Of a stretch of DNA of 64,000 bases, positions 25,152 to 35,969 are shown piece after piece. Below the pieces are notes generated by a model. The model was given only the letters and a program-made list of their open reading frames with translations, was not told where the DNA came from and did no database searches. The stretch is from Flectonema sp. DT1601. Its lineage: Eukaryota > Euglenozoa > Diplonemea > Diplonemida > Diplonemidae. The position numbers and the translations under genes are program-made. Location: contig OZ025781.1 of NCBI GenBank assembly GCA_964019425.1, positions 874,501-938,500 of the forward strand, given 5' to 3'. Position 1 is the stretch's first letter. Every line of letters begins with the position of its first letter.

Positions 25152-25365
25152 TGTTAGCATGTTTGATAGTGGAGACAGATACAGCTTACAGTCATAGTAT
25201 GTGGCAATCACCAACAGGCACCAGCTTGTGAATGTCTTCAGTCTTCTGCAGATTTGTGTGTATTTGAAGAAATAATCTTAAGGTTTGGAAACTATGTGAC
25301 TGAATGTTAATCTTTGAATGATCGGAAGTTCTAAGGGATGCCTGTGTTAACTCTTATTTCTCCTA

Positions 25366-25925
25366 GAGATGAGTTGAAAGGATCTTGCTTGTCTTGGATT
25401 CTCATCCGATCTTGTTATGCAGTCATTCTGTCACACTTCTGCCTACCCAAAGCCAGTTGACTTGGAGACCCAGAAAACTCTTCCTGACTTCATCAAGACC
25501 AGAGGTGGAGTATCCCTCCGTCGTGGAGATGGAATTATTCACTCATGGTTGAACAGAATGCTTACTGTTGGAACTGGTGCTGACTCCCACACTAGATTCC
25601 CAATTGGTATTTCATTCCCAGCTGGATCTGGTTTGGTTTTTGGTTGCCTTCGGTGCGGCAACTGGTGTAATAATCCCGCTCGACATGCCTGAGTCCATCC
25701 TCGTCAGATTCACAGGTGAGATGCAGCCAGGTATTTCTTCGTGATTTGGTTCACTCTATCCCACTGGAAGCTATTAAGTCTGGAGACCTTACACGCAGAC
25801 CTTCGAGCTGTCAGATGCCTCTGCTGAGAGATCTGCTGCAGGATGCACTATTAAGTTAGACCAGGAACCAATCATTGAATACTTGAAGTTAAACATTGTT
25901 ATGCTTGGCTGGTTTCAGAAGGTTT
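25366..25925 (+). pseudogene. decayed bacterial-type aconitase B (AcnB) fragment
   Basis: Homology to aconitate hydratase B, not to the AcnA/mitochondrial form. Recognisable pieces in several frames are [112 protein letters not shown] and EPIIEYLK. Frame changes near 25391 and 25635, a stop after 25740 and a loss of roughly 70 nt before 25797 show that it is dead. Only about 190 of the usual 850-plus residues remain, with no intron. It could be a processed copy of a host AcnB gene or a decayed transferred gene; nothing here decides. It lies in the convergent strand-switch region next to LINE debris. Confidence 0.9.
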
Positions 25926-26174
25926 TTACAGATTCATAGTTGGAGGGCAAATTCCGACTGATGGGTTATGTTGCCATTATCACCCAATCGACTTGGCTCG
26001 CTTCGCTCGCGCAAAGTTATTTTTCTTTTTGTTTTTCTGTATGAAATTTGTAATTCTTGTTGTACTAATGCTAGCACGAAAACGACGGCTAGCTTATGAT
26101 ATAAAAGAGTCCATGGTTTCCCCCAATTCCCTTGTAATAATATAACAAAGCCCGCAAACCCGCACTAGAGATAG

Positions 26175-28196
26175 TTACTCGGGGAGCTCCCTGCATGCAA
26201 TGTGTGGAGAAAGAGGCCATCCCTCCCCCTACCTCTCTGCTTTACTACGTCTTTTTTTGTGTGTGGCATTTCTTTTCTTATATTCTTTTCTTTTCAATCT
26301 TGTTCCTTCACACACGGTTGTTCGAACGGTTGTGAACCACCTTGGGTCCCTTACGGCCCCCAAGCTATATAACGATTCTAAAGCTACAGTTTCTGATCCA
26401 AACAAAACGGTGAAAGAGCAGTAAGGTGCGCCCCCCATCAGTCACAACACCTTTTTGAATAACTATGAAGAAGAAGAAGAGTAGGGTCCAGTTGAAGACC
26501 ACAGCTATATCACCACCCAGGTCACCCCGGCTTGGAAATCCTTAATACAACTGACCTAATCGAGCCATTACCATCTACAACCAGTTTGCAAAGCAAACAG
26601 GCTTATCAGCAATCGACCGCCACCAAGTTTGGGAATCCAAACTACGAACCCCGCAAACCCGCAAACTTGAGGGTTCAGACAATCAACATCCGTGTCTCAT
26701 CCAACTGTATGTCACCAGTAGACACAAGTTACTTCGTCCCTACCCCTCAACGAGTCCAGACTGAACCTCAGTCATCAGACTCAACACCATCGTAAAGAGA
26801 TCGGCCTCCTTGCAATGCCACCCCCGACACCTGGTTCCCGTTTTTATATCACAGGACCGAACCTTCATAGGCCCAGCTCTTCCGACATGTGTAAGATCCT
26901 AGTAGGGCAGTGGAAGAAGCAACACACCTCCGAAAGAAAGGGTCCAGAGGGTATTTTGTATAATAGAATAGCAGAGTACAATGCAACAACAGAACGCCGT
27001 ACTCACAGCTGAGGTCACAGGTCTGACAAATCAGACGACTGATTTACTGAAGAACCTTCAGGCAGCACAGAATACTAATATGTCGCAAAAATGGATCAAC
27101 AAGAAAGGATGCAGCAGCAAGTCTCAGAGTTAATTAAGGACAATCAAAAGGCGCAGCTGAAGGCGACATCTCAGGCAGCGGAAAAGGACGCATATCGAAG
27201 AGCTACTTGAACGTCAGGGACAAATGCAGCAACAAATCTCGGAGCTAATGGCCCGATTAGACTCGAATTATCAAAACTCAACATCTGTTCCAACTGCAAC
27301 ACTGCAACAGAACTCGAATATTCCAAGCGCCGATACATCACAGCAGTTGCCATGTATAGAAATTTCTTCGGTGGAGATGAAAGCCCCTCCTAGGAAATCC
27401 AACAACAACTCGATACTGTCGAGGTCCAGGTCAAAATCGTTGATTGGCCGCGAATCGGACATGGCAGCTCAGTTACGGGGCCCTTCTCCCCATACGGTGA
27501 TAGATCTGGGACCCCAGGCAAATCCAGAGGAAGATCGCCTTGCCGAAACCAAAAATCGAAGTAGCAACTACAAACCCATCAACAACCAAGTAAAGAGTAC
27601 CATCTCTCTACTACTGCCAGACGCCGCTTAATTCTGTCTGGTATTGAATTGCCTGGTCCTTTGAGAGTACTATCATGGAACGTTAGATCATTATCTAACA
27701 CTCGAGCAGCTTTGGAGTCAATAGTATCCGCTACTAACCCTGATATTATACCTTCAAGAAACCTGGCTCAATAAAAACAGCTGTGACCTTCTTCACATGA
27801 ATGGATACTCATCACTAAGAAGGGACAGAGTTGTTGGCTCCAAATGTCGTGGTGGTGGTTTGCTCACCTACTTCAAAGACAGTCTGAAAATATCTCGCTT
27901 GCCGGAAACTGCTCCTGATTCCTCAGATATAGAAATTCTTAGTTATAATTTAGCGTCCGCCATGGGGTCCATTACATTTAATAATGTATACATACCTCCA
28001 GGTGTTACAAGCCTGCCGAACATTCGATTTGGGCGATATGGCCTTCGGAGATTTCAATGCTCACCACGAGTCCTGGACAAATAAGGTAACTGTAAGATAC
28101 GCTGGTAACGTAGTAAATAATTGGATTACTGACAACGGTTTGGAGATAACTCAACTCAGACCCACGATCCCCAGACACGGTACGACTCCAGATCTG
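26175..28196 (+). mobile_element. degenerate LINE copy 2, truncated at its 3' side
   Basis: Same family as the 52.2-58.9 kb LINE. It has a 5' module (26175-26370), part of the spliced-leader sequence (26371-26395) and 5' UTR (ACGGTGAAAGAGCAGTAAGG). ORF1 pieces include the start MKKKK near 26465, MPPPTPGSRFYITGPNLHR (26815) and a Gln-rich coil (27224 on). The endonuclease start is SWNVRSLSNTRAALES (27680 on), continuing to GTTPDL at 28196. Its 2A region reads SGIELPGP instead of SGIEQNPGP. Several frame changes and internal losses make it inactive. It stops within the endonuclease exactly where a host gene fragment begins, so it lacks RT, RNase H and tail. Confidence 0.85.
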
Positions 28197-28508
28197 CTAG
28201 CCGATCACTGTCGCAAAGGGCATCACCAGCGAACGACAGTTCAACTTCCTCCAGATCGACATCCCACTCGCCAGCCGCTGCCGTCAACACGTCGCTCACA
28301 ACAGAATCAGCACCAACTGTGACTGACACCGCAGGGAATCCTAAATCCGGACACGTCACGAAAACTTGCATTGTTGTTATTTTTGCTTGTTTTTTTTAGT
28401 AATCTACTGAAAGAAAAAAAGATTTATTAATCTTGCTGAAGTGTTCCAAACCGCGGCAACAATCGTAAAGTAATAAGGAAAAACTGAAAAGCAGCTTCCA
28501 TTCCTGAA
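28191..28508 (-). pseudogene. copy of the 5' end of the Ubl-LRR gene at 51408-51725
   Basis: 318 bp that differ from 51408-51725 at only two positions by eye (in CCGCGG versus CGGCGG, and TAAAG versus TAACG). It carries the leader acceptor, 5' UTR and the first codons of the ubiquitin-like domain (MQVFVTCPDLGFPAVSV onward), then runs into LINE sequence. The join lies in GATCTG, a hexamer present at both parent sequences. With no LRR part it cannot make a normal protein. Confidence 0.92.
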
Positions 28509-29676
28509 TGCATGTGCAACATATTCTGTGGTTTTATTTCCTATAAAATACTTACGGCTACTCTGTTTGTAAACATTTCCTTTGAACAGTTACGGATATT
28601 AACTTCTCAAGGATAAGAATTAACAAAAGCAAGAAAAAAAGCCAATCCGCCTCTTATTTTTTTACAATTAATGAAGTTCGTGCCAGACTACTGCCCAGTA
28701 GAAGAAAGGAACGCAACAGTTTCAATTATCGTTTAATTCCCCTAATTCACAATTTCTATTAGCCTGATATACTGCCATCCAGCAGGTTTGCACCTAATAC
28801 TAAAACAAGTAATAAAGTTTAAACTGAAAAAATGCACCCAACCCACATTTTTATTTGCTGAAGAAGACAAAAATGATAACGAAACCCTTATTTTCATCTC
28901 AGGGTCGAAATAGCCACCCAAGCATAGCAAAGTAATGCAGAGGTATGCATATAAACGGTAACCCTTATCACTGGGGAAGATAGTCGCTCTTCTCGATTAT
29001 TGATACACACATTCATCCTGTAATAAGAATTAATTTCAAAACATTTCCCGACTATCGATTACTTATTGCGCTTATGTTGGACTTGCCTGCATCTAAAAAA
29101 GAGCCAACACAGACAAGCCTCGAATAACAGAGGAGAGAAATAATATAAGGAAGAGAGGAAATAAACTGCAGCAGATATTTATCAAAATCTACTTTGGTTT
29201 ATGATAACTAAAACATTAAATTGTTTCAAAGAAAGATTCGTGAGATTCAATTTCATATTTCAGTTCACACAAAGCAGTTTTGCGAAAACTGAGTTATCGA
29301 ACTTTCGCAATTGCCTTCAATTACCAAGCAATTATTAAATAACAACATGGCGTACTCCACACTACTAATGAATAAATTATAAATATAGTTTTAAATCAAG
29401 AAGAACAAGTCAGCTGATTATGAAAGATTACGTACAATAAACCATGCGTACTGAGATGGCTCTGTTCTTACAGCCTAGTGCATTGCGAGAACATACTCAA
29501 GCAACTATGCGATTACTTCGAAAAGAATGTTTTTATCAAAGACAACATGATTTGGACGTGAAACGTTATCAAAACAACAAAAAGGAAACAAACAAATGAT
29601 ATTATCACACAAACAACGAGCCGCTTACTGCGGACGTCGCGCCCGAACAATGAGTTCAGGCTCCTCCGCTACAACT
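28509..29676. other. intergenic, no gene seen
   Basis: 1.2 kb of A/T-rich DNA between the chimeric fragment and the 3' end of the GH116-like gene. Only short shadow frames; no repeat recognised. Confidence 0.45.
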
Positions 29677-32583
29677 TCACCAGGCAACCGAAACACAGTT
29701 CGGAGCAGAAAGGGTCATCTTCGGAGCAGACTTACCATTCACTGTGATTGTAACATCAGCGAGGGTTCCCGTAGTGAGGCAAAGCTTCCACTGCTTCTGG
29801 TCGTTGCTGAGCTCACCAACGACCCCCGGAATGAACACCGGCAGCGAGTACTCTTCGCTAGTCGCGTACGCAGGGTCGAACGAAACAATTCCCTCAGGAA
29901 GGTTCACAACCTGCTTCGTCATCGCCAACATCGCATGCCACACGGTCATGTAGTAACCGTAGTGGGAAGTGAAGTAATTCGATCCTGGAAACCTTCCGTA
30001 GTTCCCTCTGAGAATTCCTGCAGCATTCCAAACATCATTCAAACCGGTACGGATTCTCTTGAACGGCGTCTCGGTTTCTGACAACGCGCGTTCCACATCG
30101 CTGCTCGTCTTCGCATTGCGGAGCAACAAGGCCCCGTGATCACCGTTAGCCATCATCCAGATGTCAGGGTCCGTGTGCCCAGAACGTCCAGTTAGAATCT
30201 GGAGACCGACACCATCGAAGTTCACTTTCTGCTCAGTCTCCAAGTGCTTCATAAGTCTCGTCTCGTTCACAAGTGTCTCCAAACCGACAGTGTACGCCAA
30301 CACCTGCGCATAGAAAGTGTCAGCCATGATGGTTCCGTTTCCTCCATAGTACGCCATGTAAGCGCCAAGTTCTTCATTCCACATCAGGTTCTCAAACGAC
30401 TCTTGTGCAGCCTTCGCAGCGTCGTTGTACTTCTCGGCCCCGGCAGTATCATCCATGAACACGCACAGCTCAGCCATACTTCTCATAGCAAGAATGTGGA
30501 ATACAGCAGAGTAAGAACAGGTTTCGTACTGGTTGAGGGCGAGCACGTCGTAGGTGGTCTGCAACTTGTACGGCAGATTGTGGAATGTCGAGACGGAGAT
30601 GTGCCAGTCGGCAGCCTTCTTCGCAGTTGGGAACCACTCTTTCACAAAGTCCTGGTCGTTGTTCCATCTCAGAAGCTCCAACAAGTAAACAATGTACATC
30701 GAAGATACGTCAGACATCACTCTTCCGCAACCGTGCTCGAAGTTAGGATCAATTCCACCCATGCAGCCACACGCCAACTGCTCTTGGATCATTCCGTTAG
30801 CGAGCTGTGCCTTACCCCATCCGACTACCTTGCTCTTCGTTGACTCAGGGAATAACATGATGTACGGAATGTGACGCTCACCGTCGTTGTGAACAGAGTC
30901 CACGTTTACACAGTCGTAGGCCTCCCACTGTCTCCAACGTCCGTCGTGGAACCACATCGCAGATCTCATGTGGTGAAGCTGACCAATCAATGTGTCTGAC
31001 AACCAAACAGGAAGGGTGCTCTTCAGAAGCGGATTTTGGATAGCAAGTGCATCGCCAACAGCATCCGTCAACCCAGACATCAGCTGCTCAGCCGAGTCCG
31101 TCGCCGATGTAAACAATTTAGTGTATTGGTTGCCCAGCATTTGGTTCAAGTAGTTGTGGTTAGGGAAGTAGTACCCAAGGACAATCGTCAAAGTCACCGT
31201 CTCACCAGCTGCCACAGTCTCGTTCACGGACAGAGAGATCGAGTCGTCCAGTGCTACTGTATTGTCGAGGAACCCGTCAGCAGAAAACTGTCCAAATGAC
31301 TTCTTTGAACCACTTCCCATAGTGACCTTCCCCCCAGTACCGCACAGCGTGTACCCTCCAGACATCGCAGCGGCGCCCCTCTTGTCAAGACCGACACACT
31401 GCGGGCTCTTCTTCGACACCGTTACGGGAGTGCCGCTGTTCACTCCGTCCATAAATGCGTAGTACGGCATCTCCTTGATCAACGAACAGGTGTTCTTAAC
31501 CAGCTTCCAACTACCACACGCCGCATCGGCAGTGCACTTGGACATGCAAGCAACTTCTGAATCGGTGCTGAAGGTCGACAACACCGTACCGTTCCTGTCG
31601 ATGTTCTCGTTGTACGTTGGCAGGTTGAAAAGAGAGGCCACGTTCACAGGCTTTGAACCCTTGTTGGTGAACACCATCGAGAACGCAATAGCAGGGTGGT
31701 GCGACTTGTTCATGTTGCCGGAAGATAAACGACCGTATCCGAACAGGGAAATGTCTACGTTCGGTTGTGCGGCATCCTTCACCTGCAGACGGGTCATCGG
31801 TGGCGAACCCCCGAAGTGCATCTCCGACACCCCCGATCCCGAAACGGATCCCTCAGGCTGAGTCTGAAGAACGCGTGACCAGGTCTTCGGACCATCTTGG
31901 ACACGGGCAGCGAAGAATGCGTGCTTTTGCTTTGGGAGTTTAGCGGAACCACCAGGGCTGTTGTTCTCAACAGTCCAGGCAGTGAGGGTTCCGTCGGCAC
32001 GCAGTTCGATCGTACCCGTGGCGAGACCTCCCAAAGGCGGGGCAGATCTAATTCCAATTGCAGGGTGCGCATCGTCCTCACCGTAAGACATTCTCACAAC
32101 ACGAGAGGACAACGGAAAGGTTGAGGTGATCCCAGTCGGTATTCCATTCTTAAGGTAGCAGCAGTTGCCTCCCTTCTCACAACTTCCAAATTTTAAAGGG
32201 GCTTTTGGGGCAAACACCCACGCACGGCAGTCGACGTTTCCATGGCAGGCGTTGTCGCAAGCAGCCTGAGTTGGAACCGTTACCTGCGACAAATCATATC
32301 CAGGCAAGTCAATCCCCTGTTTTGTGGTACTTGGGTTCCATACGTTCACTCTGTCCGAGTATACTTGCGGTGTCAAGCTTATGTCAGCCCAAGCAAATTC
32401 TGCCTTGGTTATGTTCTCAGGCTCGAGGTACAGTCCCTCTTGGATTACAATTGCAGTCCCGCTGGTGTTCGTCCAAACTCCTTCATTCAGAAACGATGCC
32501 GACTGCAGCATCTCAGTCAGGTCGGCGCCGGCAGCCTGGGAGAGACCCAGTGTCAGTGCCGCGACAGCGGATGGAATTCTCAT
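29677..32583 (-). CDS. secreted GH116-like glycosidase with PAN/apple-type cysteine inserts
   Basis: 968 residues. The signal peptide is about 1-20 (MRIPSAVAALTLGLSQAAGA). A first cysteine-rich PAN/apple-like segment lies at about 90-150 (CDNACHGNVDCRAW, CCYLKNG). The GH116/GBA2 N-terminal signature is PPLGGLATGTIELRADGTLT with AWTVENN. A second PAN-like segment (CMSKCTADAACGSW) interrupts it at about 345-375. The helical (alpha/alpha)6 domain includes PTAKKAADW, ALNQYETCSYSAVFHIL and MADTFYAQVLAYTVGLETL. GH116 enzymes are retaining beta-glucosidases or related; substrate is unknown. Third positions are clearly richer in C and G than in neighbouring genes, suggesting high expression or transfer. 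The acceptor TTTTATTGTTTCAG ends at 32597, 13 nt before the ATG. Catalytic residues were not assigned. Confidence 0.75.
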   Translation of the reverse strand: MRIPSAVAALTLGLSQAAGADLTEMLQSASFLNEGVWTNTSGTAIVIQEGLYLEPENITKAEFAWADISLTPQVYSDRVNVWNPSTTKQGIDLPGYDLSQVTVPTQAACDNACHGNVDCRAWVFAPKAPLKFGSCEKGGNCCYLKNGIPTGITSTFPLSSRVVRMSYGEDDAHPAIGIRSAPPLGGLATGTIELRADGTLTAWTVENNSPGGSAKLPKQKHAFFAARVQDGPKTWSRVLQTQPEGSVSGSGVSEMHFGGSPPMTRLQVKDAAQPNVDISLFGYGRLSSGNMNKSHHPAIAFSMVFTNKGSKPVNVASLFNLPTYNENIDRNGTVLSTFSTDSEVACMSKCTADAACGSWKLVKNTCSLIKEMPYYAFMDGVNSGTPVTVSKKSPQCVGLDKRGAAAMSGGYTLCGTGGKVTMGSGSKKSFGQFSADGFLDNTVALDDSISLSVNETVAAGETVTLTIVLGYYFPNHNYLNQMLGNQYTKLFTSATDSAEQLMSGLTDAVGDALAIQNPLLKSTLPVWLSDTLIGQLHHMRSAMWFHDGRWRQWEAYDCVNVDSVHNDGERHIPYIMLFPESTKSKVVGWGKAQLANGMIQEQLACGCMGGIDPNFEHGCGRVMSDVSSMYIVYLLELLRWNNDQDFVKEWFPTAKKAADWHISVSTFHNLPYKLQTTYDVLALNQYETCSYSAVFHILAMRSMAELCVFMDDTAGAEKYNDAAKAAQESFENLMWNEELGAYMAYYGGNGTIMADTFYAQVLAYTVGLETLVNETRLMKHLETEQKVNFDGVGLQILTGRSGHTDPDIWMMANGDHGALLLRNAKTSSDVERALSETETPFKRIRTGLNDVWNAAGILRGNYGRFPGSNYFTSHYGYYMTVWHAMLAMTKQVVNLPEGIVSFDPAYATSEEYSLPVFIPGVVGELSNDQKQWKLCLTTGTLADVTITVNGKSAPKMTLSAPNCVSVAW

Positions 32584-32598
32584 GTTTTTGGTGAAGCT

Positions 32599-34250
32599 GA
32601 AACAATAAAACTAAACTATCACGGAGTAAAATGTTGTTGACCTGCTGGAGATTAAAAAAATGCCAAACTCACGGTCGACTACCCGAAAGGCAGAAGCGAT
32701 TTCCGTAGCAAAAATCCCATAATTGCGTTTTTTTTGCTAATCCTTGTTAAATATAAATGCTGCATAAGTACAGTTCTACTTCAATATAAAATTTAGAAAC
32801 TACATAACAGTGAAGTATGAGTGTTGTTTGTACAGAAAAACGAACTCAGCGAATAGAGGGTTTTAGATTGGCAGCAACTTATGCTAAGTCTCAAATAGTC
32901 GGAGCTTGTCCAAAAGGTCAAGTAGGCAATTAATGAAAGTGCTGTTGACTGTCCATTCTTGTTACTGCTTCCATTGTGTGCTGAGCTTGCTCATGCTGTT
33001 CTCGACGTGAGTAACACAATGTTCAGCTGATGAAGCCGGAAAACTGTTTGATGATTTAGAGAGCGTCTAATAGAAAAACTACACGAATAGTAACAGATAT
33101 TAAGGAACAGAACGAAACTCTTTTTTGCTGTGTCTTCAAAACAGAACTGAGACAACGCGGAGAATCGGAAAAAGTGAAGTCGTCCCAAAGGAGATCTCAT
33201 TCATTTATCATTCAAACATTCTTCGAACAGGGAAGGACAAGAAGCATTTTATTAAAACTGATTACGACCGTAGATACAATCAATCATACTTTTAAAGGCA
33301 GTGGCCCAAATATACCTCTTTTTGTTAAATGGCTCAAAATATAACGGAATGGCTGAGATGGATTGGTTCTCAACCAAGGGAAGGAATTATTTAGGGTAAG
33401 GCTCAAATACTCAAAAAAAAACCACCAAGTCAAGAAATAATAATAATGACTCTCCCGAAATTCGTGGTGTACCGACCTATGCAGACCCCAGGGGGCACAG
33501 TCAGGCCAGAACCTAACCACGGGTTCGGTGTATTTTGGGCCATAGCCCCACCTTTTAATATTAGGTAGCTATCAGGCGATATGTAAATAAACCATCCCTC
33601 TTACTTAATAAATTATCCGTTAGTCTCTAACTAGCTAACTGGAGGATTTTAATCAGGAATGAATGAACCAATGGCTGTTCTGCGGGATTCATATTTTACA
33701 AAGTTACAGACTTACAATATTCTAATTAATTTGATGCAGAGAAATTGTAAACTGAGCTTGTTGATATTGTTAACAGAATATTAGCATCAGCACCTTATCA
33801 AGATGAAACAAAACAAAAGGGTACGAAAACAACGCGGACAAGGCCGGCAGCTGAGTTCTTCAGTTTCAAAGTTCAGATAGGGGCCCTGCTTTTCTGACTT
33901 TGTATCAATAGCTCAGTTATGTAGTCAACAGAAAAATGAACCCTCGTAAGAGTTGTACTGGGTAGTGATCGCATACAAACCTTCACGGTGTGATGGTGGA
34001 AAGAAAAAGATTATCCACCGAGTTGGTTATCAAACTACATGAGAGCGATAAGCTCTTTTCATCTTTTTAGAAGAAGAAAACAATTAAAGTCTACAAAATA
34101 ACGAACGATGGAAAATTACCAGATGAAATAAAAAGACAGTAGCAGAACTATAAAAACAGAATAAGAACAAAATAGGAAGCCAGCATCGACTCATTAATTA
34201 ATTAACAAAAGAAAATATACGAATTATATCTTTTGCTGCACTTCTGTCAC
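32599..34250. other. intergenic, no gene seen
   Basis: 1.65 kb upstream of the GH116-like gene. Short shadow frames only; no structural RNA or repeat recognised. Confidence 0.45.
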
Positions 34251-35421
34251 TCATAGAGCCGTAACAGACGGATGAACCACCCGAGGCCTCGGCGGGGGTG
34301 AGACACTTACGATCGGAGACATGCTGCCACGGTACCCAGGAGACTTGGTTCTGTAATTCGCAAGAGACTTAACCGAGTGATTCCGAGATAAGTTATCTCG
34401 GGACGGGTCTCTACCGAGAGGGTTGGATGTTCTGTTTTGTGTTAAATTAAAACGACCTAATTTCACAATTCATTGAGTGACGCTGCTACACGGTGCGTAC
34501 CGTGCTGCCAACATCTACCCAACTAGAGTAACAAATAATAAACCTACAGTAAGTAATAAACATACAATCTTGCATGACGCATTGAATCCTTGCTTCCCCT
34601 TCCTACAGAAGTAGCCACGAGGATGGACTGCTTTTTACCGCTCATGACACTGCTGCTACTGCTGCTATCGTCCTGTTTATTTGTTTATGGTTGTTTAGAG
34701 AATTAGCTGAAAGCAATAAAATCAGTTTCAAGTGATAGAATAATGAATTACATACGTCATTACTCACTTTTACGATAGGAATACTAAAGTCAAGTGACAC
34801 ATTTCTTTTCAGATCGTTAAGCTGCATTGATGCCGCAGGCAAAGCTGCAGCAACCGAAGCAGCTCGCAGAGTTTTCTCGCGGGTTCGGAAGAAAGCAACA
34901 AGCCACACTGCACAACAACAAAGAAGTAAAACAACAACAACAACTAAGATAATGAGGACCACACGAAGGCTGCTCGAGTCTCCATCACTTTCTGCAGCGC
35001 GTTGGCAATCGTTACATTGAATAGGACAATACTGCCAACCCTGACTGCCTTTTAAAATTGGATTTAATCCTGATAAGTCAGCCTGACACCAGCTCAGCTG
35101 GGCAACTTGCACACAGTTGATTCCCAAAGAAGCGGTGTCCTTGTTCTTACACTTAGGAAAACTAATCGGAGCTTGGTCTGGTATATCTGCTGTACCTAAA
35201 GTCGGAATAAGTGTCGGAGGCACATCCGTTTTCGGTATCGGTGTCGGGACACTAGTTGGTCCTTTGATAGGCACAGTAGTTGGAGCAGCCGCAGCGGTTG
35301 GATCGCCGGGAGAAGTCATTGGAACATTTGTAGGAGAGCCACTGGTTGGTACTAAACATTCAACTGCTCTAGTCATCAGCATCAGCACAAGTAGCACGAC
35401 TTCCGACACCCGTCTAACCAT
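34251..35421 (-). CDS. type I membrane protein with Pro/Thr stalk and ShKT-like domain
   Basis: Three exons are supported by splice signals and matching phases: 35421-34768, 34672-34566 and 34431-34251, giving 313 residues. The signal peptide is 1-22 (MVRRVSEVVLLVLMLMTRAVEC). A Pro/Thr/Ser-rich, mucin-like stalk follows (about 23-85). A six-cysteine domain (about 92-140) has the ShKT pattern ending CPIQCNDC. One membrane segment (about 153-177) is VVLIILVVVVVLLLCCCAVW. The cytoplasmic tail is Ser/Arg-rich. The exon 1 donor is GTGAGT at 34767 and the exon 2 donor is GTATGT at 34565. A further donor-like GTAAGT lies inside exon 3, so another 3' end is possible. A leader-type acceptor lies at 35446-35447. 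Probably a surface protein; ligand unknown. Confidence 0.72.
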
Positions 35422-35447
35422 CTTGTATTAGTGGTGCCACCGTGCCT

Positions 35448-35969
35448 ATGGAATAAAAAGTGTTGCATGCTTGGGATAAAGCTTCGCCAGCAAAAAATAA
35501 ATACAAAGAATAGCCCGTAAGTAAATCCCTTTGTGTAACTGCACTAAGAACCCACAAACTATAACTTCACTGGAAAGAGAGAACAAATATCGTCTGTCTC
35601 ATTGAACAATTCTTCTGTGCATTCACGTGTTACATTCCTGTTGATGAATATTACAATAAAAAAAAAGCGGGAAAAAATCGAAAAATGGTCTCAGACCGGT
35701 GGCCCAAAATCGGTCATCCTTGCGGCATGATGAACTTACTGACCGAGGAACCACCACTAATTATTATGCTACCATGTGCATTGAAATATTCGGATTGGAA
35801 AAGGATAGATTTAAGCGTGTGATCGGTGATAAGAAAGAAGGACCTGATTCCATAACTTTGCATTGCGGGATTTCTGTTCCTTGCTAACCTATTTGTGTTG
35901 TTGTCTGGAGACTCAACCATGTCGCAGAAGGGACTGATACAGGCCTGAACAAGAGTCAAGTTAGGAAAT
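35448..35969. other. intergenic, no gene seen
   Basis: About 520 bp between the M1 peptidase stop and the ShKT-protein acceptor. A/T-rich with no recognisable feature. Confidence 0.4.

Noticed and set aside
30244-30843. 199-codon plus-strand frame
   Set aside because: Antisense of the C/G-ending codons in the GH116-like gene.
34251-34466. independent 71-residue gene
   Set aside because: It has no ATG start, and an acceptor inside it joins in phase with the upstream ShKT-protein exons.
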